NCBI GenBank assembly: GCA_051648405.1
Contig: JBOFFC010000014.1
Span: forward strand, 1-41,230
Reading direction: 5' to 3'
Source of the DNA: JBOFFC01 sp051648405
GTDB taxonomy: Bacteria > Planctomycetota > Planctomycetia > Pirellulales > Lacipirellulaceae
Length of the DNA stretch: 41,230 nucleotides
The notes under the pieces are model-generated. The model did not search any database. It was given only the letters and a program-made list of their open reading frames with translations, and was not told where the DNA came from. Below, piece after piece: positions 9,001 through 15,194 of the stretch; position 1 is the first letter of the stretch; each line of letters opens with the position of its first letter. The position numbers and the translations under genes are program-made.

Positions 9001-9388
9001 GGGAGCGGTAGCTGCTGCGGCCGCTTCGGGATTTGCGTCGGCGGAGGGCGCCGCCGCGGCGAGCGACCAGCCGACCCCGGCGACCGACGGCGCCGGCGAC
9101 CCCCAGCCGTTCGCGGCCGTGTCCCTTTGGACCGCGCCGTTCACTTCGCGGACGTTCGCCACCTCCGCTCGGGGGGACCTGTCGCAATCCGTGGAAAGTG
9201 CCGCCGCGCACGACGACGCCTTGCTGCTGGTCGTCGCGGAGGGCGCCAGCCAGGACACGCCGCACCAAGGCCTCGAAGGCGTAGCGCTCGGATCGGGTGA
9301 CGACCAACGCGACGCCGACGGGTCGCCGACGATCGACGGCCCGTTCGCGCCGATCGGCTACGCCGACGCCGCGTTCCTCGACCTGTAG
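6026..9388 (+). CDS. Large secreted beta-helix / DNRLRE / dockerin protein
   Basis: 1120 residues. The N-terminus has no classical signal peptide but carries LLAFESLEDRRALT (about 17-30), the planctomycete LEPR-type leader found on very large surface proteins. Residues about 35-195 resemble a carbohydrate-binding jelly roll (NGGFESPELD at the start, FAVDNVRLT at the end). About 205-580 is a right-handed parallel beta-helix with repeated ITG/ENC/NNV turns, the fold of pectate-lyase-like and glycan-binding proteins. About 590-726 is a second beta-rich module shared with three other genes in this window. About 745-935 is a DNRLRE-type domain, and about 942-993 a dockerin pair (DFDGN..., DGNGDGVVNAADYTVWRDN). 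The last 127 residues are a low-complexity Ala/Asp-rich tail without PEP-CTERM. A GGAG site 7 nt before the ATG supports the start. Likely cell-surface; enzymatic activity not provable. Confidence 0.9.
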   Translation: MAARRSGGGPRSSYGRLLAFESLEDRRALTVVPYPLVNGGFESPELDATNSFQNGVSGWSSSGTIGTTFEVPSASPSPAAEGDQYVFADSNNWQMWQTGPVVAAGTRYILKVDLFPLTTGTPQASVQLRDSVTGAILSGAANFSSPNPRMRQVAIPAGEWTTVTVAFHSADLTEAVGKALEIRVLGSRFAVDNVRLTSIDSAEAIYLSSSAGASGNDGFSAGAALSSFADLAPYLPLRPGEQLLLKAGDTFSGELNVRGKGTAAEPITVGRYGVGANPVINPNDLEFGKGLVWNNASHARINGIDVENSKLGIYLRYEWTDVGSRDVVIENCNFRNLSDATLDPPKHNFELAWSDAIWVGGQAWNQAEFANRLDGLTIRNVTADTVAHLFGTNFYYPGVYKSRITNLLIEDCQAVNSLGTFALFGVDGGVVRRFTSIGGVQRDTWAGSTLGFIQNSKNVVIEDSLFASISRAQSADGSGMDFEGNTENVTFRNNVIHSNAGSAILILTTQGPNTNLVITGNTIYNNAVDPWNSEINSEIQGSTGTGVISNNGIYRRSTAVNFLAPGSNWSGFTITGNRQLEYASVAGRPTWWDFATDGSFAGWGGLNHWGSATVSGGLLTGQSLGVDPYIESPPTWADSNTSRYVWVRMSQTAGAFGQVFYQTETDPTWDQAKSVAFPIIADGQMRDYFIDLGQLVTLNGVITRVRLDPTVEAGSTMAIDFVRITDSTDPWQAAPATLVPTPVAVTLTSIAAEDGFVTESAKDSGVGGTVSSTATTMRLGDDASNRATRMFLSFDTSSIPDNATIVEATLGITRSGNPTGTIPIGVADSPWGDLPVDIATQGGFGGVSGLAASDFNAPATKLAVSKFAWPAYGNGMTIYSRLEDADEGLISRTGRTQFRISYQNDDDNDGVADFMPYHTGNATSAAQRPTLTIRYVVRPPLPGDFDGNAIVEDADRGVWRANYGRTGANVPGDGNGDGVVNAADYTVWRDNLGAVAAAAASGFASAEGAAAASDQPTPATDGAGDPQPFAAVSLWTAPFTSRTFATSARGDLSQSVESAAAHDDALLLVVAEGASQDTPHQGLEGVALGSGDDQRDADGSPTIDGPFAPIGYADAAFLDL

Positions 9389-9439
9389 GCGCCGCCCCGC
9401 GGCGCCGAGGTCGGTTCGCCGTCGATGCGCGGGACGGCG
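9388..9439. terminator. Pair of hairpins between convergent genes
   Basis: Two hairpins fill the 63-bp gap. The first (9388-9406) is GGCGCCGC, loop CCC, GCGGCGCC and starts in the last base of the beta-helix gene's stop codon. The second (9417-9439) is CGCCGTC, 9-nt loop, GACGGCG. Neither has a T-tract, but the position between two converging transcripts fits a two-way terminator. Confidence 0.6.
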
Positions 9440-9451
9440 AGCGCCTCTCGC

Positions 9452-12400
9452 CTACCCCCCACCGGCAGTGCGAACCCGGAACGAGTAGTCGCCGGAGCCA
9501 ACCTTGACGGCGGCGACGGACGCCTCGCGCCGTACGCCGCGGACCCCCAGCGCTTGGTGAGCGGGACTGCCCGACTCGAGTAGTTCGTCCGCCGGCGCCG
9601 CCGCCAGTTGGATGGTCGCCGTGACGTTCGCCGGGACGGAAACGTCGAGCACGAGGTCTTTGCCTTCGCGCCGCCAGGCGCTCCGCACCGGACCGCGAAC
9701 GCTGTCGTAGCGGACCCGCGCCCAATCGATCCCGTCGCAGGCGATCGGGGCGATGGTCACGCTGGCGTAGCCCGGCGCGTCGCGCCGGATGCCACCGACG
9801 TTCTCGACCATCCACTGGTAGACGGCGCCGAACGAGTAGTGGGCGAACGAGTTCATGCCGGGGTCCTGAAAGCCCTTCTCCGGCGTCCAGCCGTCCCAGC
9901 GCTCCCAGATGCTCGTGGCGCCGTGCTTGATCGAGAACTTCCACGACGGGAACCCGTCGGCCCTCAGGAGCCCGCAGGCGACGTCCTCGCGGCCGATCTT
10001 GCTGAGGGCGAGCATCAGGTCCTTCGTCCCGATGAACCCCGTCGAAAGGCGTCCCCCCTTGGCCTCGATGTCGGCGACCAGCCGCGCCTTGGCGCCCTCG
10101 AGTCGCTCCCCTTCAAGCAAATCGAACGCTATCGCCAGCACGTAGCCGCACTGAGTCTCGCCCAGGACCGAGCCGTCGTCCTTGACGTAGGTGGCGTTGA
10201 ACGCGCGCTTGACGCGTAGGTGCAACGCCTCGTACTCCGCCGCGTCTGCCTCGTTCCCGAGCGCCCGCGCCGATCGCGACAGCAGCCGCGCGCTGTGCGC
10301 GAAGTAGGCCGTGTAGATCACGTCCTTCGGGGTGTCCGCCCCGATGCTGAGCCAGTCGCCGAAGCAGTGGTAGTCCTTGGGCGGCAGCACCCCATCGACG
10401 CTACGAGCCTTGCAGAACTCGACGAACCGCTTCATCGCGGGGTAGTGCGCTTCGAGCGTCCGGCGGTCGCCGTACGCTAGGTAGATCTCCCACGGGCAGA
10501 CAACGCCGGCGTCGGCCCAGGCGGGTCCACCGTCTCCTTCGGCGACGATCAGCGGGGCGACCATCGGGAACTGGCCGTCGGCGCGCTGCGCGTCGTCGAG
10601 GTCCACGAGCCACTTGCGGTAGAACGCCTGGACGTCGGCTTGCAACGTTGCCGTCGCGGTGTAGACCATCGCGTCGCCGGTCCACCCCAGGCGCTCGTCG
10701 CGCTGCGGGCAGTCGGTGGGGACGTCGAGGAAGTTCGACCGCTGGGTCCAGTAGACGTTGCTCGCCAGTTGGTTGAGCTCGGGGTCGGAGCACTCGAAGG
10801 ACCCGGCCCGCGGCGTGTCGCTGCTCAGAGCGATCCCCGTCACCGTATCGATCGTCGGCGGGCTCGGGAGGCCCGAGACTTCGACGAACTGGAAACCGTG
10901 GAACGTGAACCTCGGCGTCCACTCCTCGGCGCCGCCACCGCGGCAGACGTAGGTATCGACCACCCGCGCCTGCCGCAAGTTTGTGGTGTAAAGCGTGCCG
11001 TCCGGGTTGAGCCGCTCCGCGAAGCGCAGCCGAACTTGCGCGCCGCGGGGGGCTTGGACTCGCAACTTGACGACCCCCGCGAAGTTCTGTCCGAGGTCGT
11101 AGACGTACCGGCCGGGGCTGGGCTGCGTGACTTTGGACGCGCGGAACTCTTGAACCTCGACAACCGGGGGGCCCGGGTGAGCGTGGAGCAAGGGTGACAC
11201 CTCGGCCCCGGTCGTGACCGGTCGCCAAGCGCTGTCGTCGAAGCCGGCGGCGCACCACCGGGCCTCTTCGAGCCGTGCGTCGTACGACTCGCCCATCAGG
11301 AAGTCGGCCTCGGTAGTCGGGCCGCTGGTCGCGCGCCACGTGTCGTCGGTCGATACCGTTTCGGTCGATCCGTCCGCGTACTGAATCACGAGCTGCATCG
11401 CGACGCGGGGTTGCTTGCCGTAGTGGTTGCGGATCTGACGCCAGCCGACGTACCCGCTGTACCAGCCGTCGGCGAGCTCGGCGCCGAGGGCGTTGGCGCC
11501 CTCAACCAGGCGGTCGGTGACGTCGTAGGCCCGTCGGTAGACGCGTTTGCGGTAGTCGGTCCATCCGGGGGTGAACCGATCCTCGCTGACTCTGCGTGCG
11601 TTGAGGTGGGCATCGGCAGTGCCGAGGGCGGTCACGTACAGGACGGCGTGGTCGATCGGTTTGCTGACCACGAACTCTTTGCGGAACCTTGGCACGGCGG
11701 GTACGAACAGGGGCTCGTAGGCCACCTTGCCCCACGGCTCGCAGCCGAACTCGCCGGCCACGCGGGCCCTGCGAGGCGCATCCGGCCCGAGCGCACGAGT
11801 CTGCCAGTCGTCGCCGGGCTCGGCGACGGCCGACCACTCGCCATCGGTGACGATCTCGATCGGATCGCCGCTTTGCAGCTCCACGGTGATTCTCAGCACC
11901 AGCCCCGTCGGGCTCGGGGCGTCGTTGGTGACCCGGACACGGACCTCGTTCTCGCCGGCGATGAGCGCGCCACCGATATCCGTCGGCTTCGCGAGCTTAA
12001 GGTCGCGCAGCTCGTGGGCCACGACGTGCCCATTGATGGCGAGCGAGTAAACGTCGTCGGCGACAACGACGGCAGTCGCCCGCTCGACTACGGCGTCGCG
12101 GGGGATCGTCAGCCTGCCCACGAAGAGCCGTTTCGACGCCGGCGCTTCCGCACCAGGGTCGTCGGGGTGGGCGATCCAGCTCGCTCCCACTAGCGGATCG
12201 CTCGACGGGGGCTGCACGCGGCCTTGGTCGTCGCCGATCCACTGCGCTCGCCACTCCTCTGCGGCGAGCACCCCCATGGTCCACGTCGAAGGGACGCTCC
12301 AAGCGGACGGCAGGCCCGCGGCGTCCCACACGCGCACCCGCCAGAAGCAGCGCGAGTGGCTGGCGAGTGGCTTGCCAGCGTAGACAACTCCGTAGGTCGC

Positions 12401-12715
12401 CCCCCCGGCGACTCGACCCGAATCCCACAGATCGGGGGTCTCGGCATCGCCGAGGGCCTGCGGCGAACGCGCCACTTGCACCTGGTAAGCCGATTGCGAC
12501 TGGTCGCGTTCGCGGGACTCGACCCGCCAACTGAACTCGGGCTCGCGGGCCTCGACCCCGACGGGATCGACCAGCGCCTCGACGCGCAGCCCGACGGGGT
12601 TGATTGCGGCGCACGCGAAACCGCTAAGGAGCACCGCGAGCGGCAACGCGGCCGTTCCGCGCAGTCGGAGGATTTGGGCGGACAAGGTTCGACCTGCCAA
12701 GAGGAGAGGGTCCAT
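9452..12715 (-). CDS. Secreted alpha-L-rhamnosidase, GH78 family
   Basis: 1087 residues from the ATG at 12715, which starts 22 bp after the upstream gene's stop and gives a signal peptide (LPLAVLLSGFACAA); an in-frame start at 12796 would overlap the previous gene. The order follows bacterial GH78 enzymes: fibronectin-like N-domain (PEFSWRVES, SAYQVQVARS, WRVRVWD), two beta-sandwich domains, then an (alpha/alpha)6 barrel with the signature CPQRDERLGWTGD near residues 667-680 that carries catalytic acidic residues, and later TSIWERWDG and NSFAHYSFGAVYQWM, also typical of GH78. It should release terminal alpha-L-rhamnose from polysaccharide or glycoside outside the cytoplasm. It is the last gene of the seven-gene minus-strand cluster. 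Substrate cannot be read from sequence. Confidence 0.94.
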   Translation of the reverse strand: MDPLLLAGRTLSAQILRLRGTAALPLAVLLSGFACAAINPVGLRVEALVDPVGVEAREPEFSWRVESRERDQSQSAYQVQVARSPQALGDAETPDLWDSGRVAGGATYGVVYAGKPLASHSRCFWRVRVWDAAGLPSAWSVPSTWTMGVLAAEEWRAQWIGDDQGRVQPPSSDPLVGASWIAHPDDPGAEAPASKRLFVGRLTIPRDAVVERATAVVVADDVYSLAINGHVVAHELRDLKLAKPTDIGGALIAGENEVRVRVTNDAPSPTGLVLRITVELQSGDPIEIVTDGEWSAVAEPGDDWQTRALGPDAPRRARVAGEFGCEPWGKVAYEPLFVPAVPRFRKEFVVSKPIDHAVLYVTALGTADAHLNARRVSEDRFTPGWTDYRKRVYRRAYDVTDRLVEGANALGAELADGWYSGYVGWRQIRNHYGKQPRVAMQLVIQYADGSTETVSTDDTWRATSGPTTEADFLMGESYDARLEEARWCAAGFDDSAWRPVTTGAEVSPLLHAHPGPPVVEVQEFRASKVTQPSPGRYVYDLGQNFAGVVKLRVQAPRGAQVRLRFAERLNPDGTLYTTNLRQARVVDTYVCRGGGAEEWTPRFTFHGFQFVEVSGLPSPPTIDTVTGIALSSDTPRAGSFECSDPELNQLASNVYWTQRSNFLDVPTDCPQRDERLGWTGDAMVYTATATLQADVQAFYRKWLVDLDDAQRADGQFPMVAPLIVAEGDGGPAWADAGVVCPWEIYLAYGDRRTLEAHYPAMKRFVEFCKARSVDGVLPPKDYHCFGDWLSIGADTPKDVIYTAYFAHSARLLSRSARALGNEADAAEYEALHLRVKRAFNATYVKDDGSVLGETQCGYVLAIAFDLLEGERLEGAKARLVADIEAKGGRLSTGFIGTKDLMLALSKIGREDVACGLLRADGFPSWKFSIKHGATSIWERWDGWTPEKGFQDPGMNSFAHYSFGAVYQWMVENVGGIRRDAPGYASVTIAPIACDGIDWARVRYDSVRGPVRSAWRREGKDLVLDVSVPANVTATIQLAAAPADELLESGSPAHQALGVRGVRREASVAAVKVGSGDYSFRVRTAGGG

Positions 12716-12737
12716 GAATGAGAAGCGACGCGGCAGT

Positions 12738-15194
12738 CTACCGCGCCCCGCTGATCGCAGTCTTCGCCGCGAATCGCCACACGCCCGCAGGGACACGGTA
12801 AGTGAGGCGGTCGCCGTGTCGTTCGACGAACTCCGGCCCGTGTAGCGACGCCGCGTTGGCCGGTGCGCTGGCGGCGGCGACGGGGGGGGCGGCGACGGGG
12901 GGGGGGCGGTCGTCGATCGTCACGGCGACCCCTTCCGGCGCGGGCATCGACACGGTTGCGACCGTCCCCCCGGGGACGTCGATCGTCACCGAAAGGCTTC
13001 CCGCCTCACCCTTGCGGGCGCTTACACGGATCAGCCCCGCGAGTGTCGGGACGACCGCATCGACGCGGGTCAGCCTCCCGAGGTTCGGGGCCACGCCGAA
13101 CGTCGCGAACGCCGGGGACGTCGGGGTCACCCCTGCCACGTACTGGCTGAGGATCGTTAGTGGCCCCCCCGACCAGGCGTGATTGTACGTCCCTCGCCCC
13201 AGATCGCCGAAGCCCTCGAGCGTGATCGGGTCGAACAGCTCCCAGAGGGTCGTTACGTCGTCTTCGAGCATCGGCGCGTACCGCTGGGTCATGCGGTCGA
13301 ACGCGAGATCGGGTTCGTCGAGCTGCAGGAGCGCTTCGAGGACGTACTTCTCCATGTAAGGGCTAGCGTGACGCTCGCGACGCAGCACCTCGAGGACCCC
13401 CTCACGCTGTTCGTCCCCCGCGAATCCCGCCACGACGGCCATCGCTTGGGCGCGGTCGTCGGTGGCGCCCTTGTAGTCGGGGGAGCGGTACTCCTTCCCG
13501 TTCCACAGCACGCGGTTGAAGTTCGCCTTCAGTGAGGCCCGTCGTCGCTCGTACTCCGTGATCGCCACGTCGTCGCCGGCCAGCCGCGCGAGCTCGACGG
13601 CGCCACGCAGGGCGAGTTCGTACCACGCGTTGTCGAGCACGCGGACGTCGATGTTCTGGCCCCAGTCGCTCCAGTCCCAACCCCCGGGGCGGTGGGCGAC
13701 GAGCCCCTCGGTGTCGAGCTCCCATAGCGAGAGGTACCGCTTCACCGCTGGGTGGGCGTCGATGACCGTCTGGCGGTCGCCCGTGTTCCAGTAATAGGTC
13801 CAGAAGCCGTACCACCCGACGCTCGCCAGCATCTGCGGCGGGAGCTCCTGGTCCCACGACCCGTCGATGGGGTCCTCGACCGACGGGTTTCGCACCCCCG
13901 AGGGGACCGGCGAGTAGAGCGTGCCGTCTGCTCGCTGCCAGCGAGTCAGCTCGTAGACCGCCTTCTTGGTCAGCAGCGGCGCTTTGTTCGGCTCGAACAC
14001 GTAGACCGCCTCGCCGAGCTCGTTCACCGCGTCGCCCCACCACTGGGCGCGTTCGCGGTCGGGGCAGTCCATGTAGGTGTCGCGCATGGTGACGTACAAA
14101 GTGCGCGCGGATTCCTTCCACAACTGGTTGAGTCGCGGGTCGTCGCACTCGAACGAGCCGACGAACTCGGTGTCGTACCCCGTCTCGCGGTACCGCAGGT
14201 CGATGAACGTGACCCCGGCCGGAGCCGTGTACCGGACCTCGTGGCCGTTGATCCAGGCCGGGAGCTCGAACTCCTGCACGCCGGCCCGCGCGACGTACTC
14301 GTGCCGATGCGTCTCGACCTGGCGGAGGTTTCCGTAGCGTTCGCGGACGTCCGTCGCGATCGTGATCACCTCGCCCCCCTTCGCCTCGACCTTGAGGTAC
14401 GGCGTGACGTGGCAGTTGTACGGCAGCTTGCCGACGACGGGTTCGCCCGTGCTGGTGAGAGGCAAACGCGGAACAGTTGTGTAAGCGACGAGGCCGCTGT
14501 CCTTCCACTGCGGGATCGGCCGCTCGTAGAGGTCGTTCCACGGCGCCACGGGGGGAACGCCGTAGACAGTCGGGGGGCCCCACGCCGAGTCGTCGTAGTC
14601 GCTCCGTTGCCAGTGCCCGATGTCGTTGCGCGCGTCGAAGCGGAGGTTCGCCTCGGGCTGACGGACGTTGTCGAGCGGCGGGTCGGTTGTCGCGAAGGCC
14701 GGGTGCGTTCGCGCCTTCCAGTCGGCCCCCGAGTCGAACGGCTTGCCGTCGATGTCCGCCTCGAACAGCAGGCCCGACTTCCCGGACGAGTTGTGCGAGA
14801 ACCCGTGGCGACCGAAGTGCCACACCAGCACGGCGATCGTGTTGGTCCCTGGCTTCAGGTGAGGGGTCACGTCGACGCGGTCGAAGTAGGTGTCGCGCGG
14901 CGTTGGGCCGCGCTTGAGCTGCCCCTCGAACACCACGAGGTCGCCGTTGATCCACAGCCAGTACTTGCTGTCGCACGCGATCCGCGCCTCAGCCGCTCGG
15001 GGAGCGGCTGTAAGCTCAAGCCGCCCGCGGAAGCAGGTCCAGGCGTTGGGCTTGCTGTCGCCGCCGATGCCGATCCACGGCGCGCGCCACCCCTCGGTCT
15101 TGTCGGGGGAGGCGCCAGCGGGCGCCGCGGTGAACAGCAAGCCTAAGGCGAGGATCAGCACACCGGGCTTCGGGGTGCGTGGCGCGTGATTCAT
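12738..15194 (-). CDS. Secreted GH78-like alpha-L-rhamnosidase-family protein
   Basis: 818 residues from ATG 15194; the start overlaps the stop of the upstream gene (ATGA), indicating translational coupling. Signal peptide: LILALGLLFTAAPAGA. Residues about 30-180 form a beta-sandwich with YWLWINGDLVVFEGQLKRG, typical of GH78 N-domains. The barrel motif reads MDCPDRERAQWWGD (about 375-388), the variant seen in a GH78 branch distinct from the CPQRDERLGW type next door. TYNHAWSGGPLTILSQYVAG matches the C-terminal part of the barrel. A second rhamnosidase in tandem suggests two linkages or two steps on one substrate. Near the C-terminus the gene has two long G/C homopolymers (12882-12889 and 12897-12906) coding PPPVAAPPVAA; gain or loss of a base there would change the last 55 residues or so. 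Confidence 0.9.
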   Translation of the reverse strand: MNHAPRTPKPGVLILALGLLFTAAPAGASPDKTEGWRAPWIGIGGDSKPNAWTCFRGRLELTAAPRAAEARIACDSKYWLWINGDLVVFEGQLKRGPTPRDTYFDRVDVTPHLKPGTNTIAVLVWHFGRHGFSHNSSGKSGLLFEADIDGKPFDSGADWKARTHPAFATTDPPLDNVRQPEANLRFDARNDIGHWQRSDYDDSAWGPPTVYGVPPVAPWNDLYERPIPQWKDSGLVAYTTVPRLPLTSTGEPVVGKLPYNCHVTPYLKVEAKGGEVITIATDVRERYGNLRQVETHRHEYVARAGVQEFELPAWINGHEVRYTAPAGVTFIDLRYRETGYDTEFVGSFECDDPRLNQLWKESARTLYVTMRDTYMDCPDRERAQWWGDAVNELGEAVYVFEPNKAPLLTKKAVYELTRWQRADGTLYSPVPSGVRNPSVEDPIDGSWDQELPPQMLASVGWYGFWTYYWNTGDRQTVIDAHPAVKRYLSLWELDTEGLVAHRPGGWDWSDWGQNIDVRVLDNAWYELALRGAVELARLAGDDVAITEYERRRASLKANFNRVLWNGKEYRSPDYKGATDDRAQAMAVVAGFAGDEQREGVLEVLRRERHASPYMEKYVLEALLQLDEPDLAFDRMTQRYAPMLEDDVTTLWELFDPITLEGFGDLGRGTYNHAWSGGPLTILSQYVAGVTPTSPAFATFGVAPNLGRLTRVDAVVPTLAGLIRVSARKGEAGSLSVTIDVPGGTVATVSMPAPEGVAVTIDDRPPPVAAPPVAAASAPANAASLHGPEFVERHGDRLTYRVPAGVWRFAAKTAISGAR
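12874..12907. repeat. Tandem repeat with G8 and G10 tracts inside a GH78 gene
   Basis: On the plus strand the unit GGCGGCGAC followed by a run of G occurs twice: one run is 8 G (12882-12889), the next 10 G (12897-12906). On the coding strand these are C-runs encoding proline. Runs of this length are prone to slippage, and the duplication itself may have arisen that way. Confidence 0.75.

Noticed and set aside
7544..9307. 587-residue open frame opposite the beta-helix gene
   Set aside because: Composition is that of antisense GC-rich sequence; the plus strand has clear DNRLRE and dockerin domains there.
13752..15146. 464-residue open frame opposite the second GH78-like gene
   Set aside because: Antisense shadow; no recognisable motif and no supporting ribosome site.
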